From NCBI RefSeq assembly GCF_017676385.1, contig NZ_JAFFZN010000022.1:1-64000 (forward strand): a DNA stretch of 64,000 nt, written 5' to 3'. The DNA is from Streptomyces spirodelae (GTDB lineage Bacteria; Actinomycetota; Actinomycetes; Streptomycetales; Streptomycetaceae). Positions 18,163 through 26,101 of the stretch are shown here, piece by piece; position 1 is the stretch's first letter, and every line of letters starts with the position of its first letter. Position numbers and translations under genes: made by a program. The notes under the pieces are model-generated. The model was given only the letters and a program-made list of their open reading frames with translations, was not told the DNA's origin and did not search any database.

Positions 18163-18684
18163 TTGAGCAAACCAGATATGCACGGAGAGGAAGAGTCCTT
18201 TCTGTCCGCTGCCCGCAAAAGCTGCGATCCCGCCGAGTTGGAAAGTTTGCGCGACCGGAGTGTCGGGCGCATGCAAAGCCCCGAGTTTCCCACTGCCGAC
18301 AGACTGCGCTGGGCCCAAGTAGCCCTGTCCATTTGTCGCGCGAAGCATGCTTGTGGAGCAGTGGATGATCTGACAGCAGCCACTGAGGTGGCAAGAGTGA
18401 GGTCATACACCATCCGCCAGTTCGGTCCGGCACGAGGAGACCACCTCAGAGATCCATTTCAGCTCTACACGGATGTCACGGAAGCCATCGGCGAAACCTC
18501 TGAGGAAATCAGGCGAAAATCCGCTCACTGGCAGCACCGCACGCGCGAGGAAATCCTGCACCTCCGGAGAGTCAAGAACTTGCTGAATACCCTCGAAGGC
18601 GTGCAAGAACAACTCCGCGATCAATCTGGCTTTCCGGAAAGAGACATGCAGGCGTGGCTCGACCTCTTGCCGCTCTTGCCGTGA
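18163..18684 (+). CDS. candidate immunity protein for the RHS tip
   Basis: This all-helical protein of about 173 residues has no recognised domain, signal peptide or membrane segment. A TTG start at 18163 is favoured because AGGGAG lies six bases before it; an adjacent GTG (18160) and an ATG (18178) are alternatives. It lies 32 bp after the toxin stop, shares the toxin tip's lower GC and relaxed codon use, and stands where cognate immunity genes are found in polymorphic toxin loci. The immunity role is inference from position only. Confidence 0.65.
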   Translation: MSKPDMHGEEESFLSAARKSCDPAELESLRDRSVGRMQSPEFPTADRLRWAQVALSICRAKHACGAVDDLTAATEVARVRSYTIRQFGPARGDHLRDPFQLYTDVTEAIGETSEEIRRKSAHWQHRTREEILHLRRVKNLLNTLEGVQEQLRDQSGFPERDMQAWLDLLPLLP

Positions 18685-19061
18685 TCCACGGCTGCTCTCC
18701 CGCCTGGAGCGGCGGGCCCTGTCACAAGAATCTCTCAGTGCTCAACGTCCAACAGATGCGGAGCATACTGAACGGCTCGGTGCAGCGCTGACTCGCCTGA
18801 AGTTCAACAAGTACCTCCAGAGCCGTTCTTCGGCAGCCCACATTCCACCGCCATCCATGGACACTTTTGCGCTGTCTGATCGAGGCAGGCGAGCCAGGAG
18901 GAAGACGTTAGCCTGGCTGCGCAATGAGTGGGGCGACGAGCAAAAGACCGAGTTTCTGGTGATCCGCACCGCGCTGTTCACGCCGAGCGACGCCGAACTA
19001 CACTCACTCGGTGAGGAGATCGACTCCTCTGCGCACCGGAACATTAAGAGTCAGGAGGCGG
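18685..19061. other. gene-poor stretch after the immunity gene
   Basis: No convincing gene is seen here. A plus-strand frame is open from about 18593 to 19207. Its first ATG (18857) has no ribosome site, and it runs into the NADAR gene in another frame. Its translation (LSDRGRRARRKTLAWLRNEWGDE) could be the relic of a displaced toxin or immunity gene. Base composition is lower in GC than the flanks. Confidence 0.4.
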
Positions 19062-19673
19062 ATGACCGACAGGAAGAGCGATCAGGACACAAAGGCGGAG
19101 GCCACGTCCGCGCCAATCACCCTACCGCGATCAGTCGAAGAAGGAGTGACCCTGGAACGATCGGGCCATCGCCTGCGTTTTCTGTTTTTCTGGGGCAATC
19201 AGCGTGAACGAGATGGCAGTGTCGGGCGCGGGTGCCTCAGCCAGTGGTGGGAGAGTCCGTTTCCCGCAGAGGGGCACACGTTCCGGTCCGCAGAGCATTA
19301 CATGATGGCTCATAAAGCGTGGCTGTTCGGTGACGACGAGACGGCGGAGCGCATTCTGGCGACCCTCCATCCCGGTGAGGCCAAAGCACTCGGCCGACAG
19401 GTGCGGGGTTTCGAGGAGGACGCCTGGCGCGAGCACCGGTACGGCATCGTGGTCCGTGGAAACATCGCGAAGTTCTCAGCCGACCCAGAGCTGCGGAGCT
19501 TCCTGCTGAAATCCCGGGATCGCGTGCTGGTCGAAGCGAGTCCGCTGGACAGGGTTTGGGGCATCGGCTTGGCCGCAACCGACGAACGAGCGCACTCACC
19601 ATCTTCGTGGCGAGGTCTCAACCTGCTGGGCTTCGCCCTCATGGAAGCCCGAAACATGCTGGCCTCCCGATGA
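19062..19673 (+). CDS. NADAR family protein (YbiA-like)
   Basis: The 203-residue product has the NADAR fold signatures in order: FFWGNQ, LSQWWESPFPAEGHTFRSAEHYMMAHKA, HPGEAKALGRQ, RGNIAKFSADPEL, LVEASPLDRVWGIG and WRGLNLLGFALMEAR. NADAR proteins are N-glycosidases or hydrolases acting on ADP-ribosyl-type adducts or riboflavin intermediates, and some act as antitoxins to DarT-like ADP-ribosyltransferases. The ATG is chosen because it follows AGGAGGCGG; an upstream in-frame start lacks a site. The first 30 residues are a non-homologous polar tail. The location in the toxin island makes a defence or immunity role attractive but unproven. Confidence 0.85.
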   Translation: MTDRKSDQDTKAEATSAPITLPRSVEEGVTLERSGHRLRFLFFWGNQRERDGSVGRGCLSQWWESPFPAEGHTFRSAEHYMMAHKAWLFGDDETAERILATLHPGEAKALGRQVRGFEEDAWREHRYGIVVRGNIAKFSADPELRSFLLKSRDRVLVEASPLDRVWGIGLAATDERAHSPSSWRGLNLLGFALMEARNMLASR

Positions 19674-19688
19674 GCAGGAGGAACAGTC

Positions 19689-19988
19689 GTGCAGGGGAGG
19701 ACATATTGGAGAGTTCACTGGCATCACGGCTTCGACGACGAGCCGGTGGTCATCCACAGCGAGATCGGAGGCGACGGCTACGAGGTCCGGAAGGTGGAGA
19801 CGTTCCGGGACGGGCGACTTGGGTGGGCCGACGAGGCGGAGTCGTGCGGGGGTACCGGTCTCGGTGAGATCCCCGTGGGGCCGATCGAGGATGTGCAGGC
19901 TCAGGCGGAGTTCACGGCCTGTGTGATCTCGGCGGAGGAGTTCGACGCTGTGTGGGACCGGGCGACCGGTCGCCGCCGTCCGGAGTGA
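19689..19988 (+). CDS. DUF6881 domain protein
   Basis: This 99-residue product has the DUF6881 pattern TYWRVHWHHGFDDEPVVIHSEIGGDGYEVRKVE followed by ACVISAEEFDAVWDRA. The GTG start follows GAGCAGGAGGAACAGTC, a good ribosome site that overlaps the end of the NADAR gene region, so the two are probably co-transcribed. The domain's function is unknown; it is often found near polymorphic toxins, so it may be another immunity-type protein. Confidence 0.8.
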   Translation: MQGRTYWRVHWHHGFDDEPVVIHSEIGGDGYEVRKVETFRDGRLGWADEAESCGGTGLGEIPVGPIEDVQAQAEFTACVISAEEFDAVWDRATGRRRPE

Positions 19989-20137
19989 CGTCCGCGCACT
20001 GGCCCGCGGCGTGCCCATCGGGCTGCCGACCGACGCGGGGTACGTCACCTCATACGACGCTCGTACGCCGCCGAACGCGGAGTCGACTGCATCCGAGGGG
20101 CGGGAACTGGGTGTCAGCGGTGGGGAGTCGGAGAAGC

Positions 20138-20707
20138 ATGAGGCTTTTGGACCGCACCGAGATGCAAGTCACCGTCGACTACGGCACCTTCGGCATCATG
20201 GACATGAAACCTGTCCGGGATGACCGTGGTCTGGTCGCGCCCACGGAAGGTAGTTGGCTTCGGACCAGGCGGGGGATGGTCTACCCCGACCTGGTGTCGA
20301 ACGTCGCCTTCATTCGGCTGCGACTGGAGAGCTGGGGCCCCAAGGGCGCAGGTGCCGGGCCGCCGTTGGAGGGAAACTGGGCTCGGGTCGACGAGGCCGA
20401 GGTCGAGATGCCCAGCGGCGTGCTCGGGATCGAGGTCATCGCCGCCGGTCTGGACGAGAACGTCTTCTCGCTTCCCGGCCCCGGGCAGTACCGGATACGG
20501 GTCGCGTTCTGCGTGGCTCCCGAGGTCGATCCGGTTCCCCTACGAGTGAGTCACGCGCCGATCGAGCGAGCTTGGCAAGGGCATGAGAAGGAGCTGGAAG
20601 GCGTGGACGAGTTCTTCCTCGTCCAGTTCTGGGGCGTGGAGGACCGCTTCCACGCCCACGAAGTCGACGCGCATACGCATCCGGGCCTCCAATCGGCCTA
20701 CGAGTAG
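20138..20707 (+). CDS. hypothetical protein
   Basis: This 189-residue, beta-rich, acidic protein has no recognised domain. The start MRLLDRTEMQVTVDYG is chosen for a GGGGAG/GGAGA stretch just upstream; the next ATG (MQVTVDYG, eight codons later) is also possible. It ends HAHEVDAHTHPGLQSAYE. It is one of four consecutive plus-strand small genes after NADAR and may be an orphan immunity gene of the toxin island (inference). Confidence 0.65.
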   Translation: MRLLDRTEMQVTVDYGTFGIMDMKPVRDDRGLVAPTEGSWLRTRRGMVYPDLVSNVAFIRLRLESWGPKGAGAGPPLEGNWARVDEAEVEMPSGVLGIEVIAAGLDENVFSLPGPGQYRIRVAFCVAPEVDPVPLRVSHAPIERAWQGHEKELEGVDEFFLVQFWGVEDRFHAHEVDAHTHPGLQSAYE

Positions 20708-20735
20708 GGACTGCGGAAGAGCAGTAAGGGGTCCG

Positions 20736-21089
20736 GTGAATCAGGAATACTCGGCAGCTTTTCTGTGGCAGACGACGTGGGGTGAATACCGGGAACTGGA
20801 CGGCGGCGGGTGGGAAGCCGTGTGGCGGATCACCTTCCGTCCCGGCGGCGGCTCGCCTCAGGAGAACGTCGAGATCCTCGACGATCCGTCCATCGGGTTT
20901 CGCTCCTTCCTGCGAAGCGGGGCGGGAGTGGAGCCGGCGGCGGAGCTCGTGGTGATCAGCCGGGAGCCCTCTATGTCTGCGGTGAATTATCCGGCGACCT
21001 ACTCCTCGTTCCGCATCGTGAATGACGAAGTCGCGGAGATCCAGCAGATCCAAGGTCTGGTGAGAGACTGGTACCCGCCCTTCCGATAG
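20736..21089 (+). CDS. hypothetical protein
   Basis: This 117-residue protein of unknown family has the motifs FLWQTTWGEYRELDGGGWEAVWRITF at the N-terminus and VNDEVAEIQQIQGLVRDWYPPF at the end. The GTG start is preceded by AAGGGG at short spacing. Coding potential in this frame fits the high-GC third-position pattern from 20736 onward, whereas the upstream extension does not. The function is not assigned. Confidence 0.6.
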   Translation: MNQEYSAAFLWQTTWGEYRELDGGGWEAVWRITFRPGGGSPQENVEILDDPSIGFRSFLRSGAGVEPAAELVVISREPSMSAVNYPATYSSFRIVNDEVAEIQQIQGLVRDWYPPFR

Positions 21090-21140
21090 TGCAGGGAAGG
21101 TTCGCGGGTTCCGGGTTGCCCACGAGGGTAGGGGACAGCT

Positions 21141-21710
21141 GTGACTGCCGGGTATGTCTTCGTCCTCGTCCTGCTCGGCTTCTTTCTGGCCTGCTGCGCA
21201 TGGGCGGTTCCCGCCGAGCGGCGGTCCAGGGCGGCGCAGAGGCGCGTCCGGGAGAAGGAGCGCGCGCAGGCGGAGCAGCTAGGGTGGCGCCCGTTGGCCG
21301 AGTGCAGTGTTCCGGTTCCTCGCGTGGTGGCCGTCGCAGCCCGGCGCTCGGAGCTCGCCATGGTGAAGCGGGTCCGGGGGGCCGAGGTGTGGGTGATCTG
21401 GCACCACTGCTGGACCTCCCGCGGGATGGGTGACAACTACCTGGTCAACGAGACCCGCTACTTCACCGCCGTGCCGCCCGGTGTCCCGGACGTCACCGAA
21501 CGCCGGGCCCGCACGCTGCGGTTGACCCGGCCCGTCCCGATGAACCCCCGCGCCCGTCGCTCCATCCCCGGGGGACGCCCGAGCCGCTGGCTGATCAAGA
21601 AGGGCATCCTCGTCCTCCGGTTCGACGCCCCCTTCGACTACAACCGGGCCGACTCCCAAGCGAGACAGGCGCGGGAGTTCGCGAGATTGCTCCCGGACTA
21701 CATGCCCTGA
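21141..21710 (+). CDS. hypothetical single-pass membrane protein
   Basis: The 189-residue product has one N-terminal hydrophobic helix (residues about 4-22, AGYVFVLVLLGFFLACCAWA) followed by a basic Arg/Gln-rich segment and a soluble domain. An N-terminal anchor with a cytoplasmic body is the simplest topology. The GTG start follows GGGGACAGCT. No domain is recognised, and the neighbours give no functional clue. Confidence 0.65.
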   Translation: MTAGYVFVLVLLGFFLACCAWAVPAERRSRAAQRRVREKERAQAEQLGWRPLAECSVPVPRVVAVAARRSELAMVKRVRGAEVWVIWHHCWTSRGMGDNYLVNETRYFTAVPPGVPDVTERRARTLRLTRPVPMNPRARRSIPGGRPSRWLIKKGILVLRFDAPFDYNRADSQARQAREFARLLPDYMP

Positions 21711-21754
21711 CGTCCCGGACCGGTCATCACCGTCCCTCCCCTGCCATCGCCGCC

Positions 21755-22420
21755 CTAGCTTCGCGCACGGCGGTACCCGGCCAATGCCAGCAGAATGAGG
21801 GCAAGGAGAACGGCGCCGACGCCGAAGGGGAGGATCAGCTGTTGCCAACCCCTGTCCCAGTCGTATGCCTGGGTGTTGCCGGCCGCGGTCAGCACCAGGC
21901 CGACCTGAGCCAGCGTCGGGCCGGCGTCGAGGGCGACCTGGGCTTTGGGGGAGCCGATCCTCTCGTTCGTTTCGCGCTCGTCGCCTGCGAAGAGGACGAT
22001 CACGGCCACGGTGAAGATCGCCGGGGCCCAGAGCACGTAGTAGTAGCCGAGAAACAGGGCGGTCGCGAAAAGTATCCGGTCAGAGGTGTCGTATGCCGCG
22101 GCTTCCTCCGGGAACAGCGTCGACTCGGGAGCTGCCGTTGCACTGGCCACCGCGAAGACCGCGTTCAACCCGAGCACCACGATGCTGGTGCCAAGGTGCC
22201 AGGACCGACGCCTCCGCAACACGTAGATCTCGAACGGGAGGGACAGCAGTGCCGCGAAGAGCACCAGCATGGTGAAGAGACCAATGCCCAGCTCCGAGAA
22301 CACAGCGAACCCGTCATGGTCGATCCCGCGGAGCAACTCGCCCCTGCGCTGCCCCCACATCACCATTACGCCGATGGTCCCGATGGCTGCCAGCAATCGA
22401 AAATAGACCCAGAATCGCAC
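21755..22420 (-). CDS. hypothetical multi-pass membrane protein
   Basis: The 221-residue product has about five hydrophobic segments (for example YFRLLAAIGTIGVMVMW, IGLFTMLVLFAALLSL, LFATALFLGYYYVLWAPAI and LILPFGVGAVLLALILLAL). The GTG at 22420 is chosen because GGGGGAGGGGGAAAGC lies just upstream. The frame is open further but the extra 79 residues are Arg-rich and not membrane-like. Function is unknown; it lies convergent to the plus-strand gene ending at 21710. Confidence 0.6.
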   Translation of the reverse strand: MRFWVYFRLLAAIGTIGVMVMWGQRRGELLRGIDHDGFAVFSELGIGLFTMLVLFAALLSLPFEIYVLRRRRSWHLGTSIVVLGLNAVFAVASATAAPESTLFPEEAAAYDTSDRILFATALFLGYYYVLWAPAIFTVAVIVLFAGDERETNERIGSPKAQVALDAGPTLAQVGLVLTAAGNTQAYDWDRGWQQLILPFGVGAVLLALILLALAGYRRARS

Positions 22421-22796
22421 GCGCTTTCCCCCTCCCCCGTTTCGCACGGCGATCAAGTTGATAATCGCCCTGCTTTCACGAGGGTACGTAGGAACCGGTT
22501 TTGGCGTAAGAGGATCTGTGTCTTCTGCGCCTTCGATGAGCGATTCCGCGATTCCGCGATTCCGTCGGGATCTTGGGTGCCGGGGACTCCCGAACATCGC
22601 AGTGCCGAGCTCCGCCTTGCGGACGGCCCTCTTCCGCGGGTTGGTGGTAAACGTCACCGCCCAAGGGGGTGACGTTTCTGGAGGGGGTACCGGTGGACCC
22701 TTGTCTCGGCCGGAGGGCGGTCGTCACGCCTCAAATGTGTGGACGGACCGACCCCGGGCCCCCGCCTGGTCGAGACGGGGCCCGGGAGGATGCACG
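22421..22796. other. intergenic stretch with simple repeats and hairpins
   Basis: I see no gene. CGATTCCG occurs three times in tandem at 22541-22564. A 10-bp hairpin (AAACGTCACC at 22649-22658 with its complement at 22668-22677) lies in the middle, and the DUF397 terminator lies at the right end. Confidence 0.5.
22753..22786 (-). terminator. terminator-like hairpin after the DUF397 genes
   Basis: A perfect 10-bp GC stem (CCCGGGCCCC at 22753-22762 with GGGGCCCGGG at 22777-22786, 14-nt loop) starts about ten bases after the DUF397 stop on the minus strand. It has no U-run, as is common for Streptomyces terminators. Confidence 0.55.
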
Positions 22797-22994
22797 TCAG
22801 TTGGTGGTGGCGGCGTACGAGACGAAGGTGGCCCAGGTCGCCGAGGTGACGGCCAGCTGCGGGCCCGGTGTGTTCTTGGAGTCGCGGACATGGACCGTGC
22901 CGAGGGTGGCAGCTACCTCGACGCAGGCGGGGCCGTCGTCGCCGCTGTAGCTGCTCTTCACCCACTCCAGCGCGGGGCCGAGTTTCGGGCGCAC
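22797..22994 (-). CDS. DUF397 domain protein (second copy)
   Basis: This 65-residue DUF397 protein has the WVKSSYSGDDGPACVEVA, VHVRDSK and WATFVSYA pattern. It is a clear tandem duplicate of the gene at 22996-23202. The start is a GTG one base after that gene's stop and has no obvious ribosome site, so it depends on coupling. DUF397 proteins accompany HTH/DUF5753 regulators in whiJ-type modules and can act as small partners or antitoxin-like effectors. Activity here is not known. Confidence 0.85.
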   Translation of the reverse strand: MRPKLGPALEWVKSSYSGDDGPACVEVAATLGTVHVRDSKNTPGPQLAVTSATWATFVSYAATTN

Positions 22995-22995
22995 G

Positions 22996-23202
22996 TCAGC
23001 GGGTGGCCGCGTACATGACGAAAGCCGCCCAGGTGGTCGGCGCGACGGCGAGCCGGGGCCCCGGCTTGTTCTTGGAGTCGCGGATGTGGACCGTGCCGGG
23101 CGTGGCAGCCACCTCGACACATGACGGGCCATCGTTGCTGCTGTAGCTACTCTTCACCCACTCCAGCGCGGAGCCGTCTTTGGTGGAAAGCTTCAACGTC
23201 AT
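22996..23202 (-). CDS. DUF397 domain protein (first copy)
   Basis: The 68-residue product contains EWVKSSYSSNDGPSCVEVAATPGTVHIRDSKNKPGP, the DUF397 signature. The ATG overlaps the stop of the upstream HTH gene by four bases (ATGA), giving translational coupling. It is the partner expected for the adjacent DUF5753 regulator. The downstream copy differs at scattered residues, so the duplication is not recent enough to be identical. Confidence 0.9.
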   Translation of the reverse strand: MTLKLSTKDGSALEWVKSSYSSNDGPSCVEVAATPGTVHIRDSKNKPGPRLAVAPTTWAAFVMYAATR

Positions 23203-24038
23203 GTTTCTCCCAGCACTTTCTCGATGAAGGCCAGTGACTCACGTGGCGTGAGCGCCTGGGAACGGATGATCCCATAGCGCAGCTCGAACACTTGGACCTC
23301 TTTGGGGTCCGAGACCAGGCGGCTGAACAACTGGGCCTCCCAGTGGGCCAACGTCTCCCCGGAGTGCATCTTGAGGACTTCGAACTGGCCACCCATACTG
23401 CCGTGGTCCTCACACTCCGTCGGCACCACCTGAATCACGACGTGCCGCAACTGGCCGACCTCAAGCAGGTGTTCGAGCTGGCGCCGCAACACCATTCTGC
23501 CGCCAAGCGGCCGCCGCAGGGTCACCTCTTCCTGGACAAATGTGAGCGTGGGAGTGGGCTGGCGCCTCAGCAGCTCTTGCCGCGCCATGCGGGCAGCCAC
23601 ATGACGGTCGATCTGTTCCTCGCTGAACGCAGGGCGCCGCATGGCGAACAGCGCTCGTGCGTACTCCTCCGTCTGCAGCAGCCCGTCGATGTTGTGGTCG
23701 CCATAGGCACCGCGTTCCACGGCCTTCGCTTCCAACTTCGCGAGGTCGCGGACCTTCTTCGGGTACCGCGCCTGCTTGACGTCCTCCTTCATCGCGGAGA
23801 TCTTTCCATCCGCGCCCAGTGCTACATCCGTACCGTCGAGGAACTCCGGCTTGGGAAGACGCTTGCAGCGCTCGACGGCGGAGACCATCTCCTCGCCGTA
23901 GCCGATCGCCGCGCCCAACTCGCCCTGGGTCATTCCCGCTGCCTCGCGCCAGAGCTTGATCTGGCGGCTGACCGCCCGGAGTACGGCGCTGGAGTCGTCC
24001 TCCAACCCCGCCTCCCATTCGTCGTCGTGTTCGGCCAT
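23199..24038 (-). CDS. XRE-type HTH regulator with DUF5753 domain (whiJ-like)
   Basis: The 279-residue product has an N-terminal HTH at about 22-75 (LREAAGMTQGELGAAIGYGEEMVSAVERCKRLP) and a C-terminal DUF5753 domain (about 100-275, with QLLRRQPTPTLTFVQEEVTLRRPLGG and ESLAFIEKVLGE). Its start ATG follows GGAGGCAGTACGC; the longer frame upstream is non-coding by composition and crosses the divergent promoter region. Such regulators pair with DUF397 proteins and an RsbW-like ATPase to control Streptomyces development or antibiotic genes. The ATPase gene lies divergently upstream. Confidence 0.93.
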   Translation of the reverse strand: MAEHDDEWEAGLEDDSSAVLRAVSRQIKLWREAAGMTQGELGAAIGYGEEMVSAVERCKRLPKPEFLDGTDVALGADGKISAMKEDVKQARYPKKVRDLAKLEAKAVERGAYGDHNIDGLLQTEEYARALFAMRRPAFSEEQIDRHVAARMARQELLRRQPTPTLTFVQEEVTLRRPLGGRMVLRRQLEHLLEVGQLRHVVIQVVPTECEDHGSMGGQFEVLKMHSGETLAHWEAQLFSRLVSDPKEVQVFELRYGIIRSQALTPRESLAFIEKVLGET

Positions 24039-24070
24039 GCGTACTGCCTCCGTCCGAAGTCGGTACGCAT

Positions 24071-24101
24071 ACCGTAGGAGCGGCTCGCCATGCTTTGTCA
24101 C
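24071..24101 (-). promoter_or_regulatory. candidate promoter of the HTH/DUF397 operon
   Basis: Minus-strand GTGACA (24096-24101) and TACGGT (24071-24076) are 19 bp apart, giving a start about 26 bases before the HTH ATG. This region also holds a GTAC-flanked inverted repeat between the divergent genes. Confidence 0.35.
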
Positions 24102-24228
24102 AGAATTCGTAAAACTGCTCCGGTTACGGCGTACAACCCGTACTATCCCGCCTGCGCCTCCGGACAGCCTCCGTTCGTTCGCTCGTCTCATCTGTCCAGA
24201 GCGCGCACAGGCGGCCACGCTGGGTGAG

Positions 24229-24720
24229 GTGATCAACGAGACCACCACCCCCATTGCCTGGCTGGACTTCACCGTCCTGCTGTCCCCCACCCGGCGTGGG
24301 GCGCGCCTCGCGCGCCTCCTCACCGTTGCCGAGCTCGGTTCGCGCGGGCTGCCGACGGAGTCCGTCGCGCAGGTCGTCGGGGAACTGGCCGCCAACGCGG
24401 CGCTTCACGGTCGCGTACCGGGGCGCAGTTTCCGGCTCAGGGTCCGTACCGCCGACGCGTCGGGCCTCGTCCGCGTCGAGGTGTCGGACACCCGGAGCGA
24501 GCGGGCGCCGGACGCCGCGTCGCCTCCCGAGCCGTCCGCCGCCGAGGCGGAGTCGGGGCGCGGGCTGCTGCTCGTCGCGGCGCTGAGCGAACGGTGGGGC
24601 GTGACGTACGGGCCGTCGCCCTGCAAGACGGCGTGGGCCGAGATCGCATTGCCGGCCGGCACCGCGCTCACCGGGTCGCGGTCCGCCGCGACCCGGTGGC
24701 CCGCCACATCAAGGGCGTAA
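24229..24720 (+). CDS. ATP-binding (RsbW-like HATPase) regulatory protein
   Basis: The product is about 163 residues, with the N-box GELAANAALHG and G-box SGRGLLLVAALSERWGV of the GHKL/HATPase_c_2 family, so it resembles anti-sigma-factor kinases. The GTG at 24229 (VINETTTPIAW) is the likely start; the ribosome site is weak, and an open frame continues upstream through the intergenic region. Together with the divergent HTH and DUF397 genes it makes the standard whiJ-type trio. Its target, a sigma factor or another regulator, cannot be deduced. Confidence 0.85.
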   Translation: MINETTTPIAWLDFTVLLSPTRRGARLARLLTVAELGSRGLPTESVAQVVGELAANAALHGRVPGRSFRLRVRTADASGLVRVEVSDTRSERAPDAASPPEPSAAEAESGRGLLLVAALSERWGVTYGPSPCKTAWAEIALPAGTALTGSRSAATRWPATSRA

Positions 24721-24916
24721 AGGAACCGGCGAAGCACCTCACCAAGCCCCACCAGCCTCCCGTCACCCACACGAGTGAATGAGGCCAAGTTGGCTGGCCT
24801 TTACGCCCGTTGGCTGGCATAGGCTCCAGCACGACAACCGCACACATGCGACGGCCCCCGGCCGGGACGGCAATCCCGATCGAGGGCCTGACCATCAAGG
24901 AAGAAACGGCTTCCCG

Positions 24917-26101
24917 ATGGCTGTTCAGCAGCTTAGCGCGTCCGCGCCACGCTCCGGCGTCGTCCACATCAAGTTCCGTCACCGCGACCGCTTCACGGTC
25001 GTCGGCAACCACCTCGCCCAGCACCGGGAGCTGTCGCTCCTCGCGATCGGGCTCGCCGTCCACATCCAGTCCGTGCCGGACGGCACGAGGGTGGACATCA
25101 AATCGCTGACCGCCCGCTTCCCCGAGGGCGAAGCCCGAATCGCCGCAGCACTACGCGAGTTGGAGGCGTACGGGTACCTGGCGCGAACGGTGAGCCGCAC
25201 TCCCAGCGGACGGGTCGTCACCCGTACGGTGTCGTACGCGCACCCGGCGGTGGAAGCCCACACGCGGCAGTCACCCGCCGCACCACAGGAGGCAAGGCCC
25301 CCGGCGCAGGAACCGACACAGAAACCGGCACCGGCCCCGCCACCGGCGCCGCCCGCCTCGGCGCCGCCCGCCCCGCCGCCGGAGTCCACACCTCCCGCGC
25401 CCAGGCCCCCACTCCCCGCGCCCGAGGGCGCCGACCCCGCGCGGGACGCCACGGCCGTCGCGCTCCTCGCCGGCCTGCGCCGCGACGACGACCGCCTGCT
25501 GCTGTCCGAGCGGGAGACGGCCCGCCTCTCCCCCTCCGTGGCGGCCTGGCTGGAGCGCGGGGTGCGGCCCGAGGCGGTACGCCGCACGCTGACCGCGCAC
25601 CTCCCGCCGGTCGCCGAGCTGCGCCGCCCGGCGGCACTACTGGCGCACCGGCTCACCGCGCTGCTGCCACCGCCGCTTCCCGCCTCCCGGCCGTCAGGCC
25701 CCCGCCCGGACCCGCTCCAGGAGTGCCCCGACTGCGGGCGCCCCTTCCGCGCACCCGCCCCCGGCCGCTGCCGGGAGTGCCGCGACGGGCCATGTGGAAG
25801 GGGCTCGCACGCGGCTAGCATGAGTGCCACTGACCTCCGGCGATCGCAGGCAGAAGGGAGCGCGCGCCGTGACGATCACCTCGCACCACTCGGAGCACGA
25901 CGCCGTCCAGTACCAAGCGATGCGGGACATCGTCGAGCGCATACAGAGCAGCGTGCCCGGCAAGCTGGAGATCACGAGAGAAGGAATCGTTCACGACATG
26001 GTGTCGCCGGGGGGACCGCACGAGCTGACGGCGGCGCGTGTCAGCCGTCGCCTGGAGAAGGTGATGCCGGAGGGCTTGCTCGCCCATACCGGTACCCCTG
26101 A
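24917..26101 (+). CDS. helix-turn-helix protein with abnormal C-terminal extension
   Basis: This Streptomyces-type winged-helix protein has an N-terminal domain at about 14-110 (HIKFRHRDRFTVVGNHLAQHRELSLLAIGLAVHIQS, ARFPEGEARIAAALRELEAYGYL), a Pro/Ala-rich linker, and a C-terminal zinc-type CPDCGRPF...RCREC knuckle near residue 275-295. Known relatives end shortly after the Cys knuckle. Here the frame runs on for about 95 residues, the last 78 overlapping the Uma2 gene in another frame. Stops are present in both other frames close to 25816-25823, so a small indel near there may have removed the natural stop. The N-terminal part is surely real; the tail is doubtful. Confidence 0.75.
   Translation: MAVQQLSASAPRSGVVHIKFRHRDRFTVVGNHLAQHRELSLLAIGLAVHIQSVPDGTRVDIKSLTARFPEGEARIAAALRELEAYGYLARTVSRTPSGRVVTRTVSYAHPAVEAHTRQSPAAPQEARPPAQEPTQKPAPAPPPAPPASAPPAPPPESTPPAPRPPLPAPEGADPARDATAVALLAGLRRDDDRLLLSERETARLSPSVAAWLERGVRPEAVRRTLTAHLPPVAELRRPAALLAHRLTALLPPPLPASRPSGPRPDPLQECPDCGRPFRAPAPGRCRECRDGPCGRGSHAASMSATDLRRSQAEGSARRDDHLAPLGARRRPVPSDAGHRRAHTEQRARQAGDHERRNRSRHGVAGGTARADGGACQPSPGEGDAGGLARPYRYP

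Noticed and set aside
18857..19207. Open plus-strand frame of 116 residues between the immunity gene and NADAR
   Set aside because: No ribosome site before the ATG and the frame overlaps the NADAR gene over 140 bases in another frame. I kept it only as a possible relic.
19952..20137. Upstream extension of the 20138 gene
   Set aside because: The extra residues are Arg/Pro/Ser-rich shadow sequence overlapping the DUF6881 gene; the Met at 20138 has a ribosome site.
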